A stretch of DNA of 50,663 nt from Deinococcus cellulosilyticus NBRC 106333 = KACC 11606 (GTDB lineage Bacteria; Deinococcota; Deinococci; Deinococcales; Deinococcaceae), in the NCBI RefSeq assembly GCF_007990775.1, contig NZ_BJXB01000035.1, positions 1 to 50,663 of the forward strand. The letters run 5' to 3'. Positions 7,739-16,600 of the stretch are shown here, in pieces; position 1 is the stretch's first letter, and the number at the start of each line of letters is the position of its first letter. The notes beneath the pieces were generated by a model. That model was not told the DNA's origin. It made no database searches and saw nothing but the letters and a program-made list of their open reading frames with translations. The translations under genes were made by a program, and so were the position numbers.

Positions 7739-8671
7739 TCAGGGATTGGTGTGGAAGAGCACCGACGTGCCTTTCTCTGCATGCTCCAGAAAGAACTGCG
7801 GCCCCTGTTTGCGGATCTTGTACCCCTCTTTGAATTCCGGAAAAACAGCTGCCACTGGAGTGTTTTCCTCACACTCCAGGCACTTCAGGTAGTAGCCATA
7901 CTTGCCCCACAGCATCTCCAGTTTGGTGCTCTGACACTTCCGGCATTGCTTCTGGAAACCCTGAATGGGAGGAACGACAGGAACAGCAGGCTTCCTTTCA
8001 GCAGCAACTGGCTTTGGTGCACCTTGCACCAGAGGGGTGTGGTGGGACAGCAGCATCTGGCTGAAGTCCTGCAGGTTTCCTTCCCCCAGGTCCTGGTAGG
8101 TTTTGAGGGTGAACAGGGCCTTAGCCGTCTTGCGGTTCTGCTGGATGCGGTTTTTCACTTCATCCACAATCGCCTCAGCCTTCAACACCCCATCCGGGCG
8201 GTGCTTCCCGGAAATCAGGCCGTTGTCGCTGATGGCAATGAGAATGCCACTCTGGAACTCGCTGGCTTTGATGGGACCGAGCATCTGCATCCTGCGGGTG
8301 ATCAGGGTGGGGATTTTCTCATCCATAAAGCGATTGAACAGCTCCAATTGTCTTTCTGCCTGTTTGATGGGAGAAGGCATGCCTTGAAAGCGGCCCTCCC
8401 ATTTCCGTGCCCATTCCCCGTGTTCGTTGATTGAGACTTCACTGGTGACACTTTTGGACTCCACAATGATCCAGCCGTAGGGGTGCAGGATCAGGTGGTC
8501 GATCTGGGCCACATTGCCCCCATGCTCAATCCTCAGGCCGTTCAGCACGAAAACCTGTTTGTCGTCACCGAAAGCCCGCTGGAGGTAGTAGGCCATCTGC
8601 TGCTCGGCCTTCAGGCCAGCGGCTTCGAACTTGTCTTTGGGGGTGGGGGCATCGGAATTCTTGACGATCAT
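7739..8671 (-). CDS. NERD-domain nuclease-like protein with zinc ribbon (310 aa)
   Basis: Residues about 15-135 form a NERD domain of the PD-(D/E)xK nuclease fold: Gln-Ile-Asp58-His and Glu71-Ser-Lys73 (QIDHLILHPYGWIIVESKS) are the catalytic-type residues. Gln104 and Glu106 (IKQAERQL) fit the conserved QxxR/E helix. The C-terminal 70 residues hold a zinc ribbon, CRKC at 243-246 and CLEC at 264-267, probably for nucleic-acid contact. It is the first gene of a two-gene unit with the KAP NTPase. Its ATG has no Shine-Dalgarno but has TAAACT six bases upstream (8678-8683), so translation is probably leaderless. I infer that it is the DNA- or RNA-cutting arm of a KAP-gated defence system. Confidence 0.85.
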   Translation of the reverse strand: MIVKNSDAPTPKDKFEAAGLKAEQQMAYYLQRAFGDDKQVFVLNGLRIEHGGNVAQIDHLILHPYGWIIVESKSVTSEVSINEHGEWARKWEGRFQGMPSPIKQAERQLELFNRFMDEKIPTLITRRMQMLGPIKASEFQSGILIAISDNGLISGKHRPDGVLKAEAIVDEVKNRIQQNRKTAKALFTLKTYQDLGEGNLQDFSQMLLSHHTPLVQGAPKPVAAERKPAVPVVPPIQGFQKQCRKCQSTKLEMLWGKYGYYLKCLECEENTPVAAVFPEFKEGYKIRKQGPQFFLEHAEKGTSVLFHTNP

Positions 8672-8677
8672 GAACCC

Positions 8678-8683
8678 AGTTTA
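8678..8683 (-). promoter_or_regulatory. -10 box of the NERD-KAP operon (leaderless type)
   Basis: TAAACT on the minus strand, six bases before the NERD gene's ATG. No convincing -35 box is seen 16-18 bases upstream (GCCAAT at best). Confidence 0.45.
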
Positions 8684-8784
8684 TGCGACTGAGCGCGGGA
8701 ATTGGCCCCAAGAGCAGCTGCACTGAACTCAGGGAAAACCCTTACCAAAGTGAGGGATCGGGCCTGGATGACCCTTGGGTTCAC

Positions 8785-9177
8785 TCAGGCCTGCAGGCCT
8801 GAAGCTTTTTCTGCCCCTGCTTCTGGTGTGCGGTGGAAAGCCCCAAGGATCAGGCACTCGGCACCCCCGGCCAGCACTGCCCAGCCATACTGCATCTGGA
8901 TGATGGGGTCAAAGTTGTCCTCCCGCCCCCACAACTTCTGGAAGTCCTGGTGTTTCACGTACAACAGCAGCCCTGCGAGGGCTCCGGGGACCAGCAGGTA
9001 AGGGTGCCACCGCAAAGCGGAGAAGCACAACCCCAGCACCCCAAGGAGGATGAACCACCATCCGGTTCCTTGCCCGTTGTTGAAGAGGTTCAGGCTTCCC
9101 ATCAGGGGCACATGCACCGCAGGCAAGAACACCCCGAAGATCAACATCACACTGCCCAGCACTCCCAGATGCTTCAT
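8785..9177 (-). CDS. Small integral membrane protein (130 aa)
   Basis: Four hydrophobic segments, about residues 5-25, 40-57, 60-75 and 95-113, predict a four-helix membrane protein. The loop between the third and fourth is charged (HQDFQKLWGREDNFDPI). No family recognised. TAAGGT lies six bases before the ATG and could act as a leaderless -10 box, or its AAGG as a ribosome site. It is upstream of the NERD-KAP unit on the same strand, but 113 bases separate them and the NERD gene has its own -10 box. Confidence 0.7.
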   Translation of the reverse strand: MKHLGVLGSVMLIFGVFLPAVHVPLMGSLNLFNNGQGTGWWFILLGVLGLCFSALRWHPYLLVPGALAGLLLYVKHQDFQKLWGREDNFDPIIQMQYGWAVLAGGAECLILGAFHRTPEAGAEKASGLQA

Positions 9178-9294
9178 GTTTTCACCTTAGCACGCCCCAC
9201 CTGCAACCGCTGGCCCACAGGACCTCCCTTTCGATCGATGGGCGACACCTGCTGGCCTCAAGAGGATCAAGCAGCAAAAATCTGTCTATACGAA

Positions 9295-9329
9295 TATAAA
9301 TTATTGATACTACGAGAGCGTAATTTATA
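9295..9329. promoter_or_regulatory. AT-rich inverted repeat in front of the winged-helix gene
   Basis: TATAAATTA (9295-9303) and TAATTTATA (9321-9329) are perfect inverted 9-mers separated by 17 bases. The right arm ends two bases before the strong ribosome site AAAGGAG of the gene at 9343. Because that gene encodes a likely DNA-binding protein, autoregulation through this site is a reasonable guess. The arms may also carry the -10 box. Confidence 0.6.
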
Positions 9330-9342
9330 ACAAAGGAGAAAC

Positions 9343-9909
9343 ATGCCCCCCAACACCGAAACCAGCGTGTCCGTTCGGGCCGCCAAAATCTTGCAGGCCG
9401 TCAAAGAAAAACCCGACCACCACACCATCAAAAGCCTTGCCGAGCACCTCCACGAGGACTACCAGAAGGTGCAAAAGCCCATTCAGCAACTGATGGAAGC
9501 CAAATTCCTCAGCTGGAACGGAGACAAACTCATGCCCCACCACCCCCCGAAAGCCCGCCTGGACGATCTGGCCCCCGCCATGGAGCGCCTGTACCTGCCC
9601 TACAAACCCCATCACGAGCTGCCCCGCCCCAGACCCGAGCACGAATTCATCCGGTTCAGTGAACCTGCCCACCCGGTGGTCAGCAGGCATCAGGAACCCG
9701 AACCCGAGGCCCCCACGCACGGCTTTGAAGTGCTGATTCGCGGGAATCCCACGGGTCTGTTCACCTGGCCTTACCAGGCGTTCTTCAAGCACGAAGACCT
9801 GGTGCACCTGCACGTCCCCTGCAAAAGAGGCCCCCTGAGCCCACCGGAGACCCTGCTGGTGCAGGCCTGGGACCTGGATGTGGTGCTGCGCCCCTTGCCC
9901 TGGCTGTGA
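9343..9909 (+). CDS. Winged-helix DNA-binding-like protein (188 aa)
   Basis: Residues 8-62 look like a winged helix-turn-helix: a first helix (VRAAKILQAVKEKP), then SLAEHLHEDYQKVQKPIQQLMEAKFL and a short wing ending at GDKLMP. This matches how MarR/ArsR-like proteins begin. The middle is proline-, histidine- and glutamate-rich and probably unstructured; the last 60 residues are beta-prone and unrecognised. AAAGGAG five bases before the ATG makes this one of the few strongly Shine-Dalgarno-led genes here. The upstream AT-rich inverted repeat may be its own operator. Confidence 0.7.
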   Translation: MPPNTETSVSVRAAKILQAVKEKPDHHTIKSLAEHLHEDYQKVQKPIQQLMEAKFLSWNGDKLMPHHPPKARLDDLAPAMERLYLPYKPHHELPRPRPEHEFIRFSEPAHPVVSRHQEPEPEAPTHGFEVLIRGNPTGLFTWPYQAFFKHEDLVHLHVPCKRGPLSPPETLLVQAWDLDVVLRPLPWL

Positions 9910-10018
9910 AGCGAACCTGCCCCAACTCAGGACAAACCCGCCCTGAAATTTCTCTGCAGCAGCCAAATTTGTCCGGTCCTGACTGCACCCCTGGACTAAA
10001 ATGACACCAGAGGGAAAC

Positions 10019-10219
10019 ATGACCGACCCCACCCTGCACCAAAAACTGCTGGCCTTGCCCCCAGGATCCCCTGAGATGGTGAAGCTGGGAGATGCCCTGA
10101 GTGCCGCGCAACTCAAAAACCTCAAGGACCACGGCATTCCCATCCGCTGGTCCCCCATGGGACCCACCTACACCCTGATTGAATACGAAATGCAGGCCAG
10201 GACGGTGCTGGTCAAATGA
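10019..10219 (+). CDS. Small hypothetical protein (66 aa)
   Basis: Unrecognised, soluble. GAGGG four bases before the ATG at 10019 supports this start; an in-frame ATG at 10001 would add six residues but overlaps a TAAAAT element (9996-10001) that probably is the promoter -10 box. The order helix (LHQKLLALPPG), helix (LGDALSAAQLKNLKDHG) and a final beta hairpin suggests a compact fold. It follows the winged-helix gene after 109 bases on the same strand. Confidence 0.6.
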   Translation: MTDPTLHQKLLALPPGSPEMVKLGDALSAAQLKNLKDHGIPIRWSPMGPTYTLIEYEMQARTVLVK

Positions 10220-10630
10220 AATCCTGCATTTGATCTTTGACAGGCCAGCCGGTCTTTTGGCACTTCACTGGACGCGGCATTCTGCTTTCTCAAATGTGCA
10301 GTTCATCTGGCAAATCCCATGCGGTCACGGCTGTCGGCCAGACCTCTCAGAAGGCGACCGGTCCTGAGGAAAGCAGAACTGAGAGGCTCAGCAGCTTTCA
10401 GGCACCTGTCTCACTTGGCAAATTCTTTTTTGCCCCCTTCACAGGATGCCCGGTCCACCACACCTGTCTGAGCGTGGAATCAAAATGACATGGGGACAGA
10501 CCGACCACTGATCCCCCAAAACAGTCAATACTGAACAGGCAAAAGCAAGAACCCCACCGTCAGGTGAGGTCATCAAAAACCACTGGATCTTCTCGCGCCC
10601 CCCTATTCATGTCACACCCTGGAGACCCTC
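10220..10630. other. Gene-free stretch of about 410 bases
   Basis: I see no convincing gene, hairpin or repeat. Open frames on the + strand have no ribosome site and unlikely composition. The last 20 bases carry GGAG, the ribosome site of the next gene. Confidence 0.5.
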
Positions 10631-11212
10631 ATGACCCTATGGCCCTGGACCAAGCACAGAAGCCCGAATTTAGATCACCCCACCCACCTGCTGGTGCCCC
10701 ACGCAGAATGGGTGCAGGACCTGACCCTTCCCAACCCCCACCGGCGCACCGACAACAACCTGCTGCTGTTCAGCCTCCAGGGGGACAACCTCCGGCGCAT
10801 TCAAAAGGCTTTTGCGGTGTTGTACAGCCCTGACAACCGACTGGTGAACGCCCTGCCCGAACTGGACAGCGTGGGGGTCCTGCTCACCCATCCCTTGCTG
10901 GTGACCCTGAAAGGCGAAAACGAAAACACCGCAATTCATGACGACCTGGGCACCCAGGTGTCGCTATCAAAGGATCAACTGCTGCACCTGCAGCGCGACA
11001 AGCACCTGTTCATGACCTGGCCAGTGTCCCCCCTTCCCCAGAGCCTCATGTGTCAGCGGGTTCAGATTCACCACTTCAGGTACAGCACGTCCCGCTTCGG
11101 CCACCTGACCTTCCTCCGTCATCACCATCAACTCCAGGTGCCCCTGGATGCCTTGCAGGGCCTGATTCCCGATCCGCTGGGTAAATGGGATCCTGTCTAT
11201 CAAATGTCCTGA
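10631..11212 (+). CDS. Hypothetical protein (193 aa)
   Basis: Unrecognised soluble protein. The first 120 residues alternate beta strands and short helices (LLVPHAEWVQDL, NNLLLFSLQGDN, VGVLLTHPLLVTL); the C-terminal third is His- and Arg-rich (RFGHLTFLRHHHQLQV). No signal peptide, membrane segment or catalytic motif stands out. The ATG at 10631 has GGAG nine bases upstream. A hairpin at 11229-11263 just after the stop probably ends the transcript. Confidence 0.65.
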   Translation: MTLWPWTKHRSPNLDHPTHLLVPHAEWVQDLTLPNPHRRTDNNLLLFSLQGDNLRRIQKAFAVLYSPDNRLVNALPELDSVGVLLTHPLLVTLKGENENTAIHDDLGTQVSLSKDQLLHLQRDKHLFMTWPVSPLPQSLMCQRVQIHHFRYSTSRFGHLTFLRHHHQLQVPLDALQGLIPDPLGKWDPVYQMS

Positions 11213-11228
11213 AGGCTGGTCTGCAGGA

Positions 11229-11263
11229 GGAAGGCACCGGCTTTGTTGCTGCGGGTGCCTTCC
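11229..11263 (+). terminator. Hairpin after the hypothetical gene
   Basis: GGAAGGCACC (11229-11238) pairs perfectly with GGTGCCTTCC (11254-11263) over a 15-base loop. The following GTCTCTGG is a poor U-tract, so termination may be incomplete. Confidence 0.55.
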
Positions 11264-11288
11264 GTCTCTGGTGTGAGCCTGTGGACCC

Positions 11289-11534
11289 TCACACCGGAGG
11301 GTCATGGGGATCCTGCTGGGATGAGAGGGCTGAACGCAAAAATGAAGGCAGCAGGTGCTGAACCACCGTCCGGAGCAGCTGCATCAGCTGACCCAGGGCG
11401 TACTGGAAGCTCTTCGAACCATGCTCACCGGCCATTTTGAGCACCCTCAGGGCGAAATTCAGCACCTGCTGGGTGAACAGACAGAGGGCAACGAGGAACA
11501 GGGCGGGCCACAACAACCATTGTTGGCTTTCCAT
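11289..11534 (-). CDS. Small membrane-associated protein (81 aa)
   Basis: Residues 5-30 (WLLWPALFLVALCLFTQQVLN) are a single hydrophobic helix. The rest is an amphipathic helix with regularly spaced Leu/Val and basic residues, ending in a polar tail. AAAGGA eight bases before the ATG supports the start. Single-span peptides of this size can be regulators of larger membrane complexes or toxin-like peptides, but no partner is evident. It converges on the gene ending at 11212. Confidence 0.6.
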   Translation of the reverse strand: MESQQWLLWPALFLVALCLFTQQVLNFALRVLKMAGEHGSKSFQYALGQLMQLLRTVVQHLLPSFLRSALSSQQDPHDPPV

Positions 11535-11660
11535 GGGGGGTTCCTTTCACGACAACACCTCCCCGGCAGGCTGTGAGGCAGCCCGCAAAGGTGAAGTCCA
11601 AGCGAGAATTCCTGGGGTGGAGCAGAACCAAACACGTCCTGCAGGGATGTGCAAAGAATA

Positions 11661-11681
11661 GCGCAGGCTTTTGGCCTGCGC
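11661..11681 (-). terminator. Hairpin downstream of the lipoprotein gene
   Basis: GCGCAGGC (11661-11668) pairs with GCCTGCGC (11674-11681), loop TTTTG. On the minus strand it is followed by TATTCTTTG, so it probably terminates the gene ending at 11768. The 233-base gap 11535-11767 holds nothing else I can identify. Confidence 0.6.
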
Positions 11682-11767
11682 AGTCAAAAATTCCTCTTTG
11701 CTTTCTTTCAGCTTACATCCCCTGTCAAGCCCTGTTCATTTTGCCTGTGAAAGCTGTCCCAGACGAA

Positions 11768-12262
11768 TCAGGGCTTCAAGGCGTAATTCCAGCGGAACGC
11801 GGGTTGTCCTTCTTCAAGGGTGCTGGTGAGCACCAGGTTCTGCCCTTTCTGCTGGATGGCATTCCGGTCCAGGGTGCCCCAGGTGGTGCTGAAGTGCTCC
11901 ACTTGCCCGTGGTTCTCACAGGCAAAAATGAATTTCACTTGCCGATCCCAGAAGAGGGCCATGCTCACCGTGTCCTGCGCATACATCCCTTTTGCGGCCC
12001 ACTTCTGCGAGGCGGGATCCCCCACGAACAGCAGGTTCTGGATGCCTTTGTCGTCCTGCCAGCCTGCAGAGAACTGCTCGCAGCCCCCTTCGTTGCGGAG
12101 GATCACCCGGGTGGTCACCGCGTACTGGGTGAAACTCAACCCTGCCTTCAGGGCCTCAGCGTAACTGAGGATGGGCAATTGACTTGAGATTTGATTGTTG
12201 CACCCCAACAATAAACCTATGATAAGACAAGAGCCCACGCAATTGAAAAATATCCTGTGCAT
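11768..12262 (-). CDS. Lipoprotein, unrecognised (164 aa)
   Basis: A lipoprotein signal peptide with Leu-Leu-Gly-Cys, lipidated Cys21, after a hydrophobic stretch (CLIIGLLLGC). The mature part is beta-prone with two further cysteines. Tryptophan-rich segments such as FSAGWQDDKG, MALFWDRQVKFIF and HFSTTWGTLD look like strands of one barrel or sandwich. No family recognised. The start is the ATG at 12262, six bases after a perfect TATAAT preceded by TGG (extended -10), with no Shine-Dalgarno: a leaderless transcript. It is divergent from the SIR2 defence gene, with about 180 AT-rich bases between the two start codons. Confidence 0.75.
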   Translation of the reverse strand: MHRIFFNCVGSCLIIGLLLGCNNQISSQLPILSYAEALKAGLSFTQYAVTTRVILRNEGGCEQFSAGWQDDKGIQNLLFVGDPASQKWAAKGMYAQDTVSMALFWDRQVKFIFACENHGQVEHFSTTWGTLDRNAIQQKGQNLVLTSTLEEGQPAFRWNYALKP

Positions 12263-12268
12263 CTCGTT

Positions 12269-12277
12269 ATTATACCA
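12269..12277 (-). promoter_or_regulatory. Extended -10 promoter (TGGTATAAT) of the lipoprotein gene
   Basis: A perfect TATAAT with the TGN extension, six bases before the ATG at 12262. It is the clearest leaderless promoter in the window. Confidence 0.75.
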
Positions 12278-12444
12278 GAACATAAGATGTATCTTTGTAA
12301 ATGTTTGCTATATTTTTAGACATTACGAGATGGATTTTTATATGTTCTCTGGGTGTCATCATGAGGATGCTGCCGATCATGGCACATGATACCCCTGTTC
12401 TGTGTCTGGCCCCAACAACCACTTCGTCGGGTAAAATGATGACA

Positions 12445-13602
12445 ATGCTTGATTCATTTTCTGAATTTCTCAAACTGGGTGACAACGCCCACCACTTTCC
12501 TGGGCTCCAGCAGCAAGTCCAATCCCCTGGAGGGGTCATCCCATTTGTGGGTGCAGGCGCATCTGCTTCTTACAACATGCCCCTCTGGACTCAATTTCTC
12601 ACGAAACACGCTGAAAGATTTCAAGTGGGTGCTCAGGTAGCCCAAGCCTTAAAGAAACCAGACTACGAAGGGGCGGCTGACATCCTGGAAGAAGCCATGT
12701 CCAGTGAGGCCCTGAAAGACACCATCTCCATCGAATACGGCGATGGAAAGCTGCAAGGGGTGACGCTCGACCCCGTCTCTCTTTTGTTGAACAAAATTGC
12801 CCGCAATTTCATCCTCACGACCAACTACGACCATGTGCTGGAAAAAGCCGCAGGACGGGTGGGCATTCACGGTCGCCCGACACTGCACGGCTTTCCGCAA
12901 CAAACTTACGCGGACCTCATCCAAAAGCAAAAGCCTTTGTTGTACAAAATCCACGGGGACTGCGCTGAGCAGAGCACCCGGGTGTTGACCACCGCCGAAT
13001 ACCACAGGGCATATGGTGTGGGAAAAGAAGTGGACCCACATGCCCCGGTTCCTCAAATTCTTGGCCCAATGGTGCACAGCCGCAGCTTGCTGTTCGTCGG
13101 TTGCAGTCTCGGGCCTGATCGAACGGTCCAGGCCATCTTGCAACTCACCCAGAACACCATCAAAATGACCCACTACGCTCTGTTGTCAGAAATCAAAGAT
13201 GAAGCCAAAAGAGCGGAAAAGGTCAAAGCACTCGGACAACGCGGGATCAGAGCCATCTGGTATCCCGAAGGACAACACCAATACATCGCAACGATCCTTC
13301 AGGCACTGATGGAACCAACCCCTGTGACACCCACCTTTACACGCCTCGAAAAGAATGACCTGATCTACGAACTCGCAGAACACTACCCTTCTGCACTGGC
13401 TGCCAGAGACTTGTGGAAGCGAGCAGGTGGCCTGGTGCGGCAAATGCCTGCCCAACCTGAGAACGCCACCCAGATGTGGTCGGCGTTGCTCCACCGCATT
13501 GAGAACTCCAGAGAACGCATGATCCTGCTGCTCGAAAAAGTGCAGGAAGACGGAAGTGACACTCCGGTGTCCATGGCATACCTGCAAAAATTAAGGTCTT
13601 AA
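12445..13602 (+). CDS. SIR2-family effector with C-terminal effector-associated (EAD1-like) domain (385 aa)
   Basis: Residues 30-290 are a SIR2 domain: GAGAS at 36-40, Thr-Thr-Asn-Tyr-Asp-His at 125-130, KIHGD with the catalytic-type His170, and GCSLGPDRT at 219-227. SIR2 domains of this class usually hydrolyse NAD and kill or arrest infected cells. Residues 301-385 are a separate helical domain, LxxLAEHYPSALAARDLWKRAGG and a later Trp helix, which fits the EAD1 death-like adaptor family. The next gene begins with a matching domain (LAEYF, LWKQAGG). I choose the ATG at 12445 because TAAAAT lies seven bases before it (leaderless); upstream in-frame ATGs add up to 48 residues of poor sequence. 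Six bases separate its stop from the giant gene. Confidence 0.85.
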   Translation: MLDSFSEFLKLGDNAHHFPGLQQQVQSPGGVIPFVGAGASASYNMPLWTQFLTKHAERFQVGAQVAQALKKPDYEGAADILEEAMSSEALKDTISIEYGDGKLQGVTLDPVSLLLNKIARNFILTTNYDHVLEKAAGRVGIHGRPTLHGFPQQTYADLIQKQKPLLYKIHGDCAEQSTRVLTTAEYHRAYGVGKEVDPHAPVPQILGPMVHSRSLLFVGCSLGPDRTVQAILQLTQNTIKMTHYALLSEIKDEAKRAEKVKALGQRGIRAIWYPEGQHQYIATILQALMEPTPVTPTFTRLEKNDLIYELAEHYPSALAARDLWKRAGGLVRQMPAQPENATQMWSALLHRIENSRERMILLLEKVQEDGSDTPVSMAYLQKLRS

Positions 13603-13608
13603 CCACCC

Positions 13609-16600
13609 ATGCACCAGAAAATCGTTGACCTCCTCGCAGAATACTTTGACAGCCGTTTACAGGCGAAAACCCTGTGGAAACAAGCGGGAGGCAACCATAG
13701 AGATGTGCCCGAATGCATGTATTCATATGAGATGTGGGACATTTTGTGGAAGGAAAAAGCCTGCAGGGATCAACTGGTGTCCCCCAAGCACTTGATTGAA
13801 CTCGCAGCGCAAGAGCAAGATGCGGTCATTGAATTCCAGGAAGTCCTGGCCTACCTCAATTCCTCTGCCTTCATGGAGGAACCCCTCCCTGAGGCGCGTC
13901 CTGCAAAAGAACAGCAAGGGGCAATGGCCCAGAGTGTGGGCCTCCGGCAGAAAGAGGAGGCCTTCTGGAGAAATCAGGCCACCGCCCTGGACCATTTGCT
14001 GGCTGAGGAGTACCGCAAGAAGCTCCACGCCTACACCAAAAAAGCCAAAAGCGGTTTTTATTGGCCTGACATCATCCGGGAAATTCGTGAATTGAAATCT
14101 GACCCGGTCCGCTGGAACAACTTAAACTTGAACACCCAGGTGGAATTCCTGACGTTCCTGGCCCTACAGGTGCTGAATGCAGGAACAATGCAAGCCAGAG
14201 ACGAAGCCACTGCATTGAGAGCAGACATCCTGCACCTGGATGGAACCGCGAACGTCAAACTGCTGGACGCAGCATTGCTTCGGGCAGACCATCGCACCGA
14301 GGAAGCCCTGGCCACCCTCACTGGTGAGGGGTCAGAAGCTGCCGCTTTGCAACGTGCCGTGTGCCTCTTCGATTTGAGACGGTACGAGGAAGCCCACAGG
14401 GAACTTGATCACATAGAACTTCCTGAGTTGAAGGTGGACGTGCACCGACTCAAAGCCCTGGTTTTCCTCCACCAGCATGACCTGGATGCTGCCCTGCTTT
14501 ACATCAATCAGGGACTGGAATTGGAGCGGAACAACCAGAAGGTGCGCCATGTGCATGCCTTGATCCTGTATTACTCTGCTGTGCATCAGCGCCACCTGCC
14601 TGGAGAAGCAAACTGGCCGATGCCGTTGCAGTGGGAAATGATCAAACAGGACCCCGAAAGCCAGGCCAATTTGCTTCAGGCCCACCAACTCTTCAAGGAG
14701 CTCAGTCAGCAAGACATCACCCCCGCCTTCAAGAACACCTACAACATGTGGATGCTGGCCACCCTGGCCTGCCAGAAAGGCAAAAGAAAAGAAGCAGTTG
14801 ACTTCTTTCTGAGCCTCAAAGAAACCGCCTCCCTCACACCTGAAATGTACTTGTGGGCACTGGTGAGAAACTGGCCTGTGATCGAGGACAGTGACCTGGA
14901 CGACCTTGAAAAACATCCTTCGCCGAACGGCAAAGTTGTGGTGGTGCGGTACCTGCTGCATGCGGAAAGGTTCGAAGAGGCCCGGGATAAACTACAGGCC
15001 TATCAGCCATACCTGATTGACCTCGGAGAAACTGCAGTGCTTTTGGATTTGTGGATGTCTCTCGCTGGAGAGAGCAACCACCCGGAGTGGATTGATGAAC
15101 TGATTCCAGACTTTGGCGGGTGGGACGCACACCCCAATTTACGGGTGGTCTACATCCAACACTTCTCTGGAACCCCTGAAGAACTCCTGCAAGTCAGCGA
15201 ACGGCTGTACGCCCTGTACCAACAGGAAGGAGACGTGCTGGATTACCTGGAAGCCTTTCACCTCAGGATGCAATTGAAGGAATGGACCTGGTGCCTGGAG
15301 CACGGTGAAACCCTCATCCAGCAGGCGCACATGCAGACAGCATTCTTTGTTGCCATCGAGGCCGCCATGACAGCCCACAAGTGGGACACCGCCTGGGCAT
15401 GGTTCCAGAAGTTCGAAAATGAACCCTGGGTGCTGGACAACCAGTACCTGAACCACCTGCGCATGGAAGTGCAAATCCGGGTGGGCTTGATGATCAAGGC
15501 CACTGCGAATGCCGAAAGGGTGGCATTTCGAACAGGTACACCTGAAGCCCTGTGGAACCTGGCCCTGTTGTATCGCAATGTGCACGACATCAGCAATTTC
15601 ACCCGCGTTGTCAAAAGCATCCTGCGGGACCACACTCCAAGCGTGCCAGAAGTGCTTCACATGCTGCAAGAGGTGAGGCCCTACGAGCCCATCCTCGCCC
15701 GCCAGATGATTGAACATTGCATGAAGGTCCCCCTGGGCAACCCGGAATTGCTCCAGGTGTGCTACCAGGCACAACAGATTGGACTGGACCTCCCCAAACC
15801 CATCGAAAAACGACTGATCATGATCCTCAAGAGCCAAGACCCTGCCTCAGAAGAGGAACAGCAGGCCGAAGAAAAACGCTCAGAAGTGCTGTGGGACATG
15901 TACAACAGAGGGCAACTGAGCCTCTATCACCTGGGCAGAGGCATGAAGTACTACTTCCTTCCTGAACTGGCCATGCGCTTCGAAACAAGGGTGGAATTCG
16001 GGCAGTACACCCCCCTGTACCTGTTCCGGGGAGACCGGGTGCCCGTGCAGAAAGTCAAGAACCGCTCCAGTGAACTCGGACAGGTCAAAGAATTGCGCCT
16101 TGATAACATGTCCCTCAGCCTGCTGATGCACCTCGGATGCTTTCATGATGTGGCCAAAACCTTCACAGTGCGGGTCTCCAGGTTCCACTCTCAGGTGTTG
16201 CACGACCTGATGGTCAAAGACTTTCATGTGCTGGACCTCCACCAGTACCCGAGATTGAAAGACATCACCCTGCACCTGCAGGGGTTCATTCGAGATCAAC
16301 TTCAAGAAGGGCACCTCACCTACCTGACCGAACCCGAAGAACTGCCTGAGGACCCAGAAGGGCTCGGCAATCACCTGCTGGGCCTCTGGCACCTCACCAC
16401 CGCCACCCACCCGGAATCCCGGGCGGTCGTCGCGGACCGCTGGTCCCAGGGTTTTCAGGCAGATACCCTGAAGCAACCCATCTTCGATGTGCTCGACATC
16501 CTCCATCAATTGGTGGAACGCAAAGTGTGGAAACCAGAGCGCATGTACGAGGCCCTGCAACACCTGCGTAAGGCACGCCTTCGTTTCATTCCTGTGACCC

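Noticed and set aside
9325..10167. 280-codon open frame on the minus strand
   Set aside because: Antisense to the winged-helix gene and the small gene at 10019, both of which have ribosome sites; its own composition is Gly/Val/Phe-rich and unlike a folded protein.
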